From Candidatus Brevefilum sp. (GTDB lineage: Bacteria > Chloroflexota > Anaerolineae > Anaerolineales > Anaerolineaceae), in NCBI GenBank assembly GCA_019428905.1, contig JAHYJN010000010.1:1-64000 (forward strand): a stretch of 64,000 nucleotides of DNA, given 5' to 3'. The notes beneath the pieces are model-generated. The model made no database searches. It was given only the letters and a program-made list of their open reading frames with translations, and was not told the DNA's origin. A program made the position numbers and the translations under genes. Numbering within the stretch: position 1 is the stretch's first letter; each line of letters begins with the position of its first letter. Positions 34,828-43,331 of the stretch are shown here, in pieces.

Positions 34828-35916
34828 TTATGGGTTAATGGAGAAGTAGATGTATAACCAGAATGGGATCAGGCCAAAGATGGCTGTGAATGCGAGCAAT
34901 CCCAAAAGCCAGGTAAACCAGTCAACCGATTTCCCTTCTTCATCCTCTGGTTCTTCATATGTGACTGCTGCAGATACCGGTCTTTTTATCGGTGTACTAG
35001 CGGCGCGGGGTGCTGGCGTTTGCGGATGGACGGTTGATCCGGTGTTTCTTTTACCTTGGGGCAGAACGATCGGGCCGGTCTTGTCTTCATTCAGATTACC
35101 AAACGATAGCAAAACCCTTCCCAACTGGTCTGCAGTCCGATAGCGGGCAGCTGGTTCTTTAGAGAGTACCTTGAGGGTGATCTCTTCCAAGGCTTCTGGG
35201 ATGGCAGGGTTAAGCCGCCTGGGCGGAATAGGGATTTCAACCCGGTGCATCCTGGCCAATTCTGTAGCCTCACTAGCTTCAAAGGGCAGGCGACCGGTGA
35301 GCATTTCATATAAGATCACCCCCAATGCATAAACGTCAGATGCTGGCGATGGTGCAGCACCTGCGGCTTGTTCTGGTGAAAAGTAATGCGGAGAGCCCCA
35401 AACCACTTCACTCTTTTCATCCGGATGGATGGTGGCCAGCGCACGCGCAATACCAAAGTCAGTTACTTTCAGGCGAAAGTCGTTAGATACGAGCATGTTG
35501 TGAGGTTTGATATCACAATGCACCAGGCCAGCCCGGTGTGCATACCCGACGCCTGCGCAGGCTTGTGCGACAAGGCCCACGGTATCTTGAATGCTGAAAC
35601 GTCCCTTGTTTCGTATCAGGGATTTTAAATCGGTGCCATCGACATACTCAAAAACGATAAAGACTTGGTCATTATCAAACCCAAAATCGTAAACGGTGAC
35701 GATGTTCGGGTGGGATAAATTGGCAGCGGCCTTTGCCTCTTGCCTGAATCGGTCGCGAAAATCGCTGTCTTTGGAATAATCTTCGCGTAGGATTTTAACT
35801 GAAACCGTCCGCTCGAGCATTTCATCCAAGGCTTTATAGACCACGGCCATGCCCCCAGAACCAATGGGTTGCAATAATTTATAACGTCCGTTAAGTAAGG
35901 TTATGTCTTCCATCAT
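34828..35916 (-). CDS. Membrane-anchored Ser/Thr protein kinase (PknB/PrkC-like, no PASTA)
   Basis: 362 residues. The kinase domain occupies about 8-265: glycine loop GSGGMAVVYKALD, ATP lysine in TVSVKILRED, catalytic loop LVHCDIKPHNML, DFGIARAL, and SPEQAAGAAPSPASDVYALGV. The catalytic loop has HCD in place of the usual HRD, so this is a non-RD kinase that may not need activation-loop phosphorylation. A Pro/Thr-rich linker leads to one C-terminal membrane segment (WLLGLLAFTAIFGLIPFWLYIYF) with almost nothing outside. There are no PASTA domains. The PP2C phosphatase at 36714 is its likely antagonist. Confidence 0.92.
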   Translation of the reverse strand: MMEDITLLNGRYKLLQPIGSGGMAVVYKALDEMLERTVSVKILREDYSKDSDFRDRFRQEAKAAANLSHPNIVTVYDFGFDNDQVFIVFEYVDGTDLKSLIRNKGRFSIQDTVGLVAQACAGVGYAHRAGLVHCDIKPHNMLVSNDFRLKVTDFGIARALATIHPDEKSEVVWGSPHYFSPEQAAGAAPSPASDVYALGVILYEMLTGRLPFEASEATELARMHRVEIPIPPRRLNPAIPEALEEITLKVLSKEPAARYRTADQLGRVLLSFGNLNEDKTGPIVLPQGKRNTGSTVHPQTPAPRAASTPIKRPVSAAVTYEEPEDEEGKSVDWFTWLLGLLAFTAIFGLIPFWLYIYFSINP

Positions 35917-36008
35917 ATTTCTACGTTCCTCGAAGAAATTATAACATACACACTCCGAAAGGTCTTTTTGTTGTGTGTTTTTTAGCTATGGGGTGGTTCT
36001 GCCACTTT

Positions 36009-36039
36009 TTGGGTGTTTTAGTTGAGGATAAGCTATAAT
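36009..36039 (+). promoter_or_regulatory. Candidate promoter for the SH3 protein gene
   Basis: TTGGGT, a 19-base spacer and a perfect TATAAT, 40 bases before the ATG. The spacer is slightly long. Confidence 0.4.
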
Positions 36040-36078
36040 TATATCGATACGCAATCATTTTGTTTGATATAGAAGAGG

Positions 36079-36585
36079 ATGATGACCGACCAACCAAAAA
36101 AATTCACCACCAAGACGATTTTTAACCCCATCACATTAATCACAGCGTTAATCCTGCTCATTGGGCTGGTCTTAGTGGGGATGGTTATCCTATTTCTTGG
36201 GCGGAATCCTGCACCACAAACCGGAACTGTCCCTGAAATGACAAAGATCGCTGCGCCGACACTGACCCCCAAAGTGTTAGAGCCTACCCGGACGCCAACA
36301 CCGACGGCAACTTCGATTTTCTTTTTACCAGAAGGTGTGATTGGTGTGGGTATCTATGTCCAGGTGACCGGTACCGGCGGATCGGGATTGCGTATGCGGG
36401 GAGAACCGGGTTTGGCTGGATCGATCAATTTTTCAGCCATGGATGCAGAAGTTTTTTTGGTCATCGACGGACCGGTGACAGCTGATGGTTATGTGTGGTG
36501 GCACCTGGAAGCGCCTTACGATCGGAACCGAAATGGGTGGTCGGCAGCTGATTTCCTGACACCCATCAAAGATGATGCGGATTAA
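36079..36585 (+). CDS. Membrane-anchored protein with bacterial SH3-like domain
   Basis: 168 residues. One membrane segment (about 14-38, FNPITLITALILLIGLVLVGMVILFLG) anchors it with the C-terminus outside. A Thr/Pro-rich stretch (about 55-75, PTLTPKVLEPTRTPTPTAT) acts as a spacer. An SH3b-type domain then has GSGLRMRGEPGLAGS and GYVWWHLEAPYDRNRNGWSAADFL. Such domains often bind cell-wall or surface ligands. It lies divergent from the kinase gene and before the PP2C gene, so it may be an external sensing partner, which is inference. Confidence 0.75.
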   Translation: MMTDQPKKFTTKTIFNPITLITALILLIGLVLVGMVILFLGRNPAPQTGTVPEMTKIAAPTLTPKVLEPTRTPTPTATSIFFLPEGVIGVGIYVQVTGTGGSGLRMRGEPGLAGSINFSAMDAEVFLVIDGPVTADGYVWWHLEAPYDRNRNGWSAADFLTPIKDDAD

Positions 36586-36713
36586 GCCAGAGCTATGGAT
36601 CAAGACTCGAAGGTGTCATCATCATGTTGCAAAGGTTTTTGCAAATTTGGATATTTTCAGTAAAATTGATCTAAATAATTTTTTTCTGCAGCAGCATATG
36701 TGGAGCGTTGATT

Positions 36714-37610
36714 GTGCTAAAAAATATTAAGAGTTTAATCAAGGGCAATCCCAGCGTCAGACATTTGGATGCAAAGGGCAAGTCTGATGCGATGGATCCA
36801 TTGGTTCCAGCTGAGACCAAAAAAATTGCGATCACAAGCACAAAATACCGGGTTGCAAGCTGTCAATCTACGGGCCGCGAACGAGCGCATAATGAGGACA
36901 CTTTATTGGTCTTAAATTGTTTCCTGGGTGGGCTGGATACTCCAACTTATTTTGGGATTTTCTTGGTAGCAGACGGCATGGGCGGTCACCAGAGCGGTGA
37001 AGTAGCTAGCAAGCTGGCTGCCCAGGCCAGCAGCCAATACTTGCTGGAACGAGTTTATCAGTCGTACTTGTTTGAGCAAAAATCGTTTACATCATCCGAA
37101 GTCAAGCAATGGGTGATTGAAGCGGTCGGTGAAGCCCAGACTCGCATCCTTCAACACGTGCCGGGTGGAGGGACGACGCTCACTTTGGTTTTGACCCTTG
37201 GCGAAGATTTTTATCTGGCACATGTGGGTGACAGCCGACTGTACCTGGTTGATAAGGAGGGTACGCTGAGTTTGAAAACCCGCGATCACTCGTTGGTTAA
37301 ACGTTTGATTGATCTTGGAGAGATTACGGAAAGTGAAGCAGGGATTCACCCGCATCGCAACGTCTTGTATCGGGCGTTGGGGCAGTCTGACCCCTTCGAA
37401 CCGGATACTGAAGTTTTTTCGATAGGTCCCGGAGAGCGCCTGCTGATCTGTTCAGATGGGTTATGGGGTATGGTGAAAGCCGATGATCTCACCCAGATGC
37501 TCAATTCTGACCAGGATTTAGATGAATTGGCATGTACTTTGGTAAACGCTGCAAATGAAGCCGGTGGATCGGACAATATCAGCGTTGTATTGGTTGAGCG
37601 ATTAGGATAA
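36714..37610 (+). CDS. PP2C-type Ser/Thr protein phosphatase
   Basis: About 298 residues from GTG 36714, which sits 8 bases after GGAG; the TTG at 36708 is too close. It removes phosphate from Ser/Thr residues using two metal ions. Motifs present are GRERAHNEDTLL, FLVADGMGGHQSGEVAS, LAHVGDSRLYLV, ICSDGLWGMV and GGSDNISVVLVERL, so all metal aspartates appear intact. It is cytoplasmic. The gene precedes two response regulators on the same strand, 26 bases from the first. Confidence 0.93.
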   Translation: MLKNIKSLIKGNPSVRHLDAKGKSDAMDPLVPAETKKIAITSTKYRVASCQSTGRERAHNEDTLLVLNCFLGGLDTPTYFGIFLVADGMGGHQSGEVASKLAAQASSQYLLERVYQSYLFEQKSFTSSEVKQWVIEAVGEAQTRILQHVPGGGTTLTLVLTLGEDFYLAHVGDSRLYLVDKEGTLSLKTRDHSLVKRLIDLGEITESEAGIHPHRNVLYRALGQSDPFEPDTEVFSIGPGERLLICSDGLWGMVKADDLTQMLNSDQDLDELACTLVNAANEAGGSDNISVVLVERLG

Positions 37611-37636
37611 AGGATTATTGAACAACAGGAGATCGC

Positions 37637-38362
37637 ATGCAAGATAAATCATTACGCAAATATCGAATTTTGGTTGTGGATGATGAACGTCGAATGGTGG
37701 GTTTTATTCGCCTGAACCTTGAACAGGATGGGTTTGAGGTGATTGAAGCTTACAATGGCACACAAGCCCTGGACCGACTGCGTGATTCGCTGCCCGATTT
37801 GATCTTACTGGATGTGATGATGCCCGATATCGATGGATTTGAGGTGTTGCGTACCATCCGAGAGATCAGCCAGGTGCCGGTGATCATGTTAACGGCCAAG
37901 GGTGAGGAAGATGATAAGGTCAAAGGTCTGGAATTAGGTGCAGATGATTATGTGACCAAACCTTTCAGCCCGCGGGAACTGGTCAGCCGGGTGAAAGCCG
38001 TCTTGCGCAGGGGATCGACATTTGAGGAGGGTGATGAGGGCGTCATCGAGGTGGATGAGCGCTTGAGAATCGATTTTGGCAGGCGGGAAGTCTGGGTGGA
38101 AGATGAATTGGTCAAATTGCGTCCGACAGAATATCGTTTGCTGTATCATCTGGTTCAAAACGCGGGTTGGGTGTTGACCCATGACCAGATCCTCACTAAA
38201 GTGTGGGGATATGAATATCGCGATGAGCCCCATTATGTACGTTTATATATCAATTACCTGCGGAAAAAGGTCGAAAAAGATCCAGCAAACCCGGTTTATA
38301 TCCTGACTGAGCGCGGGGTCGGATATCGATTTGTGGATTACAAACGTGAAGATACCCCCTGA
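37637..38362 (+). CDS. OmpR/PhoB-family response regulator
   Basis: 241 residues. The receiver domain (about 9-122) has acidic residues in VVDDERRMV, the phosphoacceptor Asp in [26 protein letters not shown], and the Lys in [12 protein letters not shown]. The C-terminal winged helix (about 140-235) contains [26 protein letters not shown] and [15 protein letters not shown]. An AACAGGAGATCGC ribosome site is present. No histidine kinase lies in the window, so its input is unknown. The gene is probably co-transcribed with the PP2C gene and the next regulator. Confidence 0.93.
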   Translation: MQDKSLRKYRILVVDDERRMVGFIRLNLEQDGFEVIEAYNGTQALDRLRDSLPDLILLDVMMPDIDGFEVLRTIREISQVPVIMLTAKGEEDDKVKGLELGADDYVTKPFSPRELVSRVKAVLRRGSTFEEGDEGVIEVDERLRIDFGRREVWVEDELVKLRPTEYRLLYHLVQNAGWVLTHDQILTKVWGYEYRDEPHYVRLYINYLRKKVEKDPANPVYILTERGVGYRFVDYKREDTP

Positions 38363-38377
38363 GGAGGGTAAACCGAT

Positions 38378-39034
38378 ATGAAAAAAGACATTTTACTGGT
38401 TGATGATCATGAAGTTGTGCGGTTAGGGTTGAAATCACTGCTGGAGCACAACGATCAATTTCAGGTTGTAGCTGAAGCCGGGACAGCAAAAGAAGCGGTT
38501 GAGATGGTTGAGAAATATCAACCGGATGTGGTCCTGATGGATATTCGGCTGCCAGGCCCTTCAGGAATTGAAGCCTGCCAGGAAATCACACAACGCTGGC
38601 CTGATGTGCGCGTTGTGATCCTGACCTCGTATGCCGAGGATGACATGCTGTTCTCAGCCATCCGAGCCGGCGCCAGCGGATACGTCCTGAAGCAAATTGG
38701 CGCAGAAGGCTTGATCGCCGCTATCGAGGCTGCCTGCCGCGGAGAAGCCCCGCTGGATCCAGCAGTGACCCAACGAGTGTTCCAGGAAGTACGCCGGGCG
38801 GTCAAAGAAGAAGAAGCTGCTGCTTTTTCCAGTCTCAGCCAGCAAGAAAAACATGTGTTAGCACTTGTCTCTGAAGGAAAGACAAACCGTGAAATTGCTG
38901 AAGCCCTGTTTTTGGGGGAGGGTACTGTGCGCAATTATGTCAGCAGCATCCTAGCAAAGCTGGGCGTGAGCAACCGGGCTGAAGCCGCAGCATATGCGGT
39001 GACGCACAGTCTTAAGGAATATATCAATCATTAA
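38378..39034 (+). CDS. NarL/LuxR-family response regulator
   Basis: 218 residues. The receiver domain has LLVDDHEVVRLGL, the phosphoacceptor Asp in PDVVLMDIRLPGPSG, ILTSYAEDDM and YVLKQIGAEGL. The C-terminal LuxR helix-turn-helix is LSQQEKHVLALVSEGKTNREIAE with VRNYVSSILAKLGVSNR. The gene begins 15 bases after the OmpR-type regulator with a GAGGAGGG ribosome site. Two response regulators of different classes in tandem without a sensor kinase is unusual. Confidence 0.93.
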   Translation: MKKDILLVDDHEVVRLGLKSLLEHNDQFQVVAEAGTAKEAVEMVEKYQPDVVLMDIRLPGPSGIEACQEITQRWPDVRVVILTSYAEDDMLFSAIRAGASGYVLKQIGAEGLIAAIEAACRGEAPLDPAVTQRVFQEVRRAVKEEEAAAFSSLSQQEKHVLALVSEGKTNREIAEALFLGEGTVRNYVSSILAKLGVSNRAEAAAYAVTHSLKEYINH

Positions 39035-39056
39035 TCGGGTTAGGTAAGGGGTAGCC

Positions 39057-39083
39057 AGCCGCTCAGCGATGGGCGGCTTTTTG
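39057..39083 (+). terminator. Terminator after the response regulators
   Basis: AGCCGC and GCGGCT form the stem, followed by TTTTTGA. It closes the PP2C-regulator transcript just before the convergent tatD gene. Confidence 0.75.
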
Positions 39084-39085
39084 AT

Positions 39086-39901
39086 TCAGAGATTGTTCGT
39101 TTGGATATCAAATAATTGGCAGGCATTCGCATAGGTTATGTGTGCGATGCGCGTCGGGCTGGTGTCGTGCAGGCGGGCGATCTCCTCTGCGATTAGTGGA
39201 ATATAGGCAGGTTCATTACGTTTTCCCCGGTGGGGATGCGGCGCCATGAAGGGTGCATCTGTTTCTAGCAGAAGCCGATCTAAAGGTAAATTTCGTGTGA
39301 TCGTTTTACGTTCTGGGGCATTCGTAAAAGTGACCGGCCCGCTCACGCCAATGTAAAAATTCATTTCGATGGCGGTTATGGCGGTGTCGTAGTCCGCAAG
39401 AAAACTGTGAAACACGCCAGGGCGTTTAGCCAGGGGATGATCCTTGTGGACAAGACCTAGATGCCAGCTTGTAAGGATCTGAAGTAAATCCTGTGTGGCA
39501 TCCCGGTTGTGGAGGATCACCGGCAGACCTAAGTCTTCTGCCAGGGCTAATTGGGATTCAAACATTGTGCGCTGCTGATCAAAGGGCGTATGCTGGCGGT
39601 AATAGTCCAGACCAATCTCACCGATGGCTACCACGCCTGGTTGCTGGGCTTGCTCCCGCAGGGTGGGCAGGATGTCTGCCGTCCAGGGCTGGCCAAAATT
39701 GGGATGAATCCCAACAGCGGCGCTGATGTGTTGTGGGTTGTGTTTTGCTAAATCAATCGCCGATTGGTTGGTGTGCAAATCAATACCGGGGTTCAGGATC
39801 CAAACCAAACCGGCTTTGAAAGCTCGTTCAAGGACCTGGGTACGATCCTCATCAAAGCGGTCAAAATCAAGGTGACAGTGGGTATCGGTGTAAGGGATCA
39901 C
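39086..39901 (-). CDS. tatD: TatD-family metal-dependent DNase
   Basis: 271 residues, a TIM-barrel hydrolase. Metal ligands are visible in YTDTHCHLDFDRF (HxH), VVAIGEIGLDYYRQH (Glu), LPVILHNRDA and LLLETDAPFMAPHPHRG. The family has 3'-5' exonuclease and AP-endonuclease-like activity and is linked to DNA repair and D-Tyr-tRNA processing. It is divergent from mnmA and convergent with the response regulators. Confidence 0.92.
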   Translation of the reverse strand: MIPYTDTHCHLDFDRFDEDRTQVLERAFKAGLVWILNPGIDLHTNQSAIDLAKHNPQHISAAVGIHPNFGQPWTADILPTLREQAQQPGVVAIGEIGLDYYRQHTPFDQQRTMFESQLALAEDLGLPVILHNRDATQDLLQILTSWHLGLVHKDHPLAKRPGVFHSFLADYDTAITAIEMNFYIGVSGPVTFTNAPERKTITRNLPLDRLLLETDAPFMAPHPHRGKRNEPAYIPLIAEEIARLHDTSPTRIAHITYANACQLFDIQTNNL

Positions 39902-39974
39902 AATGTTTCCTTTGAAAATTTGTTGATGTCTTTGTGCTCCTTATTATAGCAGTCACAAGCGGTGATAAGGTAAA

Positions 39975-41060
39975 ATGGAGGACATGAACAAACAGCAGCA
40001 TGTATACGTAGCCCTGAGCGGGGGTGTAGATAGTGCTGTGACTGCTGTGAGATTGCTGGATCAGGGCTTTCAGGTGACAGGGATTTTTATGGAAACCTGG
40101 ATAGACCCTCGATGGGAGATGGCCATTCGTGATTTTCAACCGGCAGCATCGATCGCGGCGGATGCAGCCGCAGCGATCGGGATCCCGTTTGTTTCATTGG
40201 ATGTGCGGGATGTGTTTTATCAACGGGTTGTTCGTTCTTTTATTGAACAATATGCTCGTGGGATGACACCCAATCCCTGCCTCTTCTGCAATCCCCAGGT
40301 CAAATGGGGTATTTTACAAACCTATGCAAATGAACAAGGGGCGGATTATTTTGCAACCGGGCATTATGCCCGTATTGTTCGGCAGCTTGATGGACAAGTT
40401 CAGCTTTTGAAGGGAAAGGACCGGACAAAGGACCAATCCTATGTCCTGGCCATGCTTTCCCAAACGCAGCTCAGGCAGAGTTTACTGCCTTTGGGCGAAT
40501 TGACAAAAGTAGAAGTGCGGAATCAAGCCAAAGCGCTCAATCTACCAGTTGCAGACCGCCAGGACAGCCAGGATTTATGTTTTTTGGGTGACATCGATTA
40601 CCGTGATTTTCTGCAGCATTATGCCCCTGACTCAGCCTCACCAGGTGAAATTGTGAATGTGCAAGGAAAAGTGCTGGGGGAACACCAGGGATTGGCTTTT
40701 TATACGATTGGTCAGCGGCGGGGGATACAAATCGCAGCACCGGAACCGTATTATGTAATCGACAAAGACATACACAACAATCGTTTGGTTGTTGGGTTCA
40801 CAGAACAGGCAAAAAAAGGTTATCTGCGGGGTGTCCATCCTAACTGGATTTCCGGGGAACCTCCGGAGCCAGACGAGTTGGTAGAGGTGATGATCCGGTA
40901 TCGAGCCCAGCCCGTTGCCGCACAGCTCATCGACAGCTCAAGCGATGGATTTCGATTAAAATTAAGCCAGCCGCTGCGCGGGATCACCCCAGGCCAGGTT
41001 GCTGTCCTTTTTCAAGGTGAGGTTTGCCTGGGTGGCGGTATGATTGACAGTGCATGGTAA
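39975..41060 (+). CDS. mnmA: tRNA 2-thiouridylase MnmA
   Basis: Inserts sulfur at position 2 of wobble U34 in tRNA Lys, Glu and Gln. 361 residues. The PP-loop is VALSGGVDSAV. The two catalytic cysteines appear in TPNPCLFCNPQVKWG and in DSQDLCFLGDI. The C-terminal domain has YTIGQRRGIQIAAPEPYYV. The start could be ATG 39975 (AAGG upstream) or 39984. No cysteine desulfurase gene lies nearby. Confidence 0.94.
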   Translation: MEDMNKQQHVYVALSGGVDSAVTAVRLLDQGFQVTGIFMETWIDPRWEMAIRDFQPAASIAADAAAAIGIPFVSLDVRDVFYQRVVRSFIEQYARGMTPNPCLFCNPQVKWGILQTYANEQGADYFATGHYARIVRQLDGQVQLLKGKDRTKDQSYVLAMLSQTQLRQSLLPLGELTKVEVRNQAKALNLPVADRQDSQDLCFLGDIDYRDFLQHYAPDSASPGEIVNVQGKVLGEHQGLAFYTIGQRRGIQIAAPEPYYVIDKDIHNNRLVVGFTEQAKKGYLRGVHPNWISGEPPEPDELVEVMIRYRAQPVAAQLIDSSSDGFRLKLSQPLRGITPGQVAVLFQGEVCLGGGMIDSAW

Positions 41061-41097
41061 TCGACAGCAAACTGAATAGACCATCAGGAGTAGCATC

Positions 41098-41361
41098 ATG
41101 ACATTTCCAGCTGTAATTTTTTCATTTTTCATCGCGATGTTATTAGGCAGTCTTTTGCATTTATGGCGGGGGGGCAGCCTGGTCCACGTGCTGATCTATC
41201 TTGTCTTAAGTTTGATCGGTTTTTTCGGTGGGCACATCTTGGCTGGTGTGCTTTCAATCAACTTTATTCGCCTAGGTACGATTAACCTGGGTTTTGGCAT
41301 TTTAGGATCATTAGCATTGTTGGCGTTGGGTTATTGGATCAGCCCCGAGAGGGTCGACTAA
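41098..41361 (+). CDS. Small membrane protein, unknown
   Basis: 87 residues with three hydrophobic segments (AVIFSFFIAMLLGSLLHLW, VLIYLVLSLIGFFGGHILAGVL and LGFGILGSLALLALGYWI). It has a GGAGTAGCATC ribosome site and follows mnmA by 37 bases. No family is recognised. It may be co-transcribed with mnmA and the S9 peptidase. Confidence 0.65.
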   Translation: MTFPAVIFSFFIAMLLGSLLHLWRGGSLVHVLIYLVLSLIGFFGGHILAGVLSINFIRLGTINLGFGILGSLALLALGYWISPERVD

Positions 41362-41381
41362 CCATTAAAGGAGAATCACAT

Positions 41382-43292
41382 ATGTATCGTATTGAAGCTT
41401 TACTCTCAGCTCGATTGTTTTTACGCCCAGAACGGGTAGATGATCAGATCTTTTTTCTCTCCAACCTGAGCGGGCATAACAGCCTGTACGTCATGAAGCA
41501 TGGGGGCAGCGTCCCTTCGCCGCTGTTGCCGCCCCACATTGCTTTGCAAAATCCGCATTTGATCGGCGGTGATTCATACGCCGTGTTTAAAGACATCGGC
41601 AAGATCCTGGTGATGATCGATCGTGACGGAGATGAGAATTACCAGCCGATGGAAATTCCGCTTACAGGCGGCTTTCCTGTACCAGCCTTTAATAATTTCT
41701 TTGAAAACACCCGCTGCCACCTAGGAAGTGTCGATGCAGAGCAAAACCTGTGTGTGATTTTGGCTGAATCGCGTGAAGAGGGTATGCTGCGCACATATTT
41801 ATGCCATGTTGAGGACGGAGAGGTTGAAGAGATCTATGCCAGTCCTTTTGGGGCGTTCCCTGTCGCCATTAATCACGATTATTCTCGAATGGTGCTGGTT
41901 GAAGGCTATATGGTTGGAGACACGGTGACCTATTTATGGGAACGTGGAAAAGATTTGAAATTAATTTATGGCAAACCCCTGGCAGAACGAGAAAAGGGAG
42001 AAACCGTCCCATTAATCGCGTTTGGAGATGGTTTTTTTACAGATGATGACCATGGCTTGGTTTTTACCAACGCGTTATTTGAGGATACTTACAGCCTGGG
42101 ATACCTTGTTTTGGATCAACCTGCTGAGGTTTCTCCTGTTAGCTTTAAAAGTTTGGCGCATGCCGGTGAGGGAGAATTTGTCGGTCTGCAGAAACTTAAG
42201 AATGGGTGCCACCTGCTTTTTTTCAATATTGACGGTGCGAGCTGGGTGTATGAAGCAGAATTTAACCTGGAAGAAATGAAAATGTGTGCCATCAATACCC
42301 TGGTAGGGGTGGGGTTGTTTGCAGACGGCGTACTGGAGGCGATCACTTATAATCCTAAAAAAGACAGCTTTGCACTCGCCTTTTCAACCGCCACTTCACC
42401 CACGCAGATTTACACGATCGAAGGTGTTGATCGCGATCGAGTCATACGGCATACAGATGAGTCTGTTTTGGGCATTCCAGATGAGCTGCTTTCACCAGGT
42501 GAGGACTATGCCTTTACCTCATTTGACGGCATCCGGATGTCTGCCAGATTGTACATGCCTTCTCCAGGGTTGGGTTTTACCGGGAAAAGACCGATCGTCT
42601 ATTACATCCATGGCGGACCGCAAGGCCAGGAACGGCCGGATTTTGCCTGGTTTTCGATGCCGCTGATCCAGTACCTGACGCTGCAAGGATTTGCAGTCTT
42701 TGTCCCGAACGTGCGCGGGAGCTCAGGCTACGGATTGGCCTACACCAAGCATGTTGATCGGGATTGGGGCGGTTTGGACCGACTGGACCATGTACATGCA
42801 ATGACACAAGTCCTTCCCAAGGATGAGCGCCTGGATGTGAGCCGAACAGGCGTGGTGGGACGATCCTATGGCGGTTATATGACGTTGACCTTGGCTGGGA
42901 GACATCCGGAATTATGGGGGGCAGCTGTGGACATGTTCGGTCCCTATGACCTGCTGACGTTTCTTGAGCGCATCCCACCGACCTGGAAACCTTATTTCCA
43001 CATGGCTTTAGGGAACCCCGAAGACCCTCATGATCTTGCTTTTCTAAACGAGCGTTCACCAAAGACCCATATTGAGAACTTGTCAGCCCCAATGCTGGTT
43101 ATCCAGGGGCGCAATGACCCCCGGGTGGTGGCGGAAGAATCCGAAGACCTGGTCAGGCATCTGCAAGGAATTGGCAAAGACATCGAAATGCTGTTATTTG
43201 AGGATGAAGGTCATGGTGTGGAGAAATATGCCAACAAGGTGACCTGTTACAATGCCATTACGGAATTTTTCAAAGTACACCTTAAACCTTAA
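41382..43292 (+). CDS. S9-family prolyl oligopeptidase-like serine peptidase
   Basis: About 636 residues from ATG 41382, which has a clear AAAGGAG; the track's earlier start overlaps the previous gene. The N-terminal half (to about 380) is a beta-propeller-like region. The C-terminal alpha/beta hydrolase has PIVYYIHGGPQGQERP (oxyanion region), FVPNVRGSSGYG, the nucleophile Ser in VVGRSYGGYMTL, the Asp in IQGRNDPRV and the His in DEGHGVEK. The triad is complete. No signal peptide is seen, so it acts in the cytoplasm, perhaps on oligopeptides. Confidence 0.9.
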   Translation: MYRIEALLSARLFLRPERVDDQIFFLSNLSGHNSLYVMKHGGSVPSPLLPPHIALQNPHLIGGDSYAVFKDIGKILVMIDRDGDENYQPMEIPLTGGFPVPAFNNFFENTRCHLGSVDAEQNLCVILAESREEGMLRTYLCHVEDGEVEEIYASPFGAFPVAINHDYSRMVLVEGYMVGDTVTYLWERGKDLKLIYGKPLAEREKGETVPLIAFGDGFFTDDDHGLVFTNALFEDTYSLGYLVLDQPAEVSPVSFKSLAHAGEGEFVGLQKLKNGCHLLFFNIDGASWVYEAEFNLEEMKMCAINTLVGVGLFADGVLEAITYNPKKDSFALAFSTATSPTQIYTIEGVDRDRVIRHTDESVLGIPDELLSPGEDYAFTSFDGIRMSARLYMPSPGLGFTGKRPIVYYIHGGPQGQERPDFAWFSMPLIQYLTLQGFAVFVPNVRGSSGYGLAYTKHVDRDWGGLDRLDHVHAMTQVLPKDERLDVSRTGVVGRSYGGYMTLTLAGRHPELWGAAVDMFGPYDLLTFLERIPPTWKPYFHMALGNPEDPHDLAFLNERSPKTHIENLSAPMLVIQGRNDPRVVAEESEDLVRHLQGIGKDIEMLLFEDEGHGVEKYANKVTCYNAITEFFKVHLKP

Positions 43293-43296
43293 AAAG

Positions 43297-43321
43297 GATC
43301 ATCTTGGGATGATCTATTTTG
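43297..43321 (+). terminator. Terminator after the S9 peptidase
   Basis: GATCATC and GATGATC pair around TTGG, followed by TATTTTGTG. The stem is short, so strength is moderate. Confidence 0.6.
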
Positions 43322-43331
43322 TGGCCTTTCA

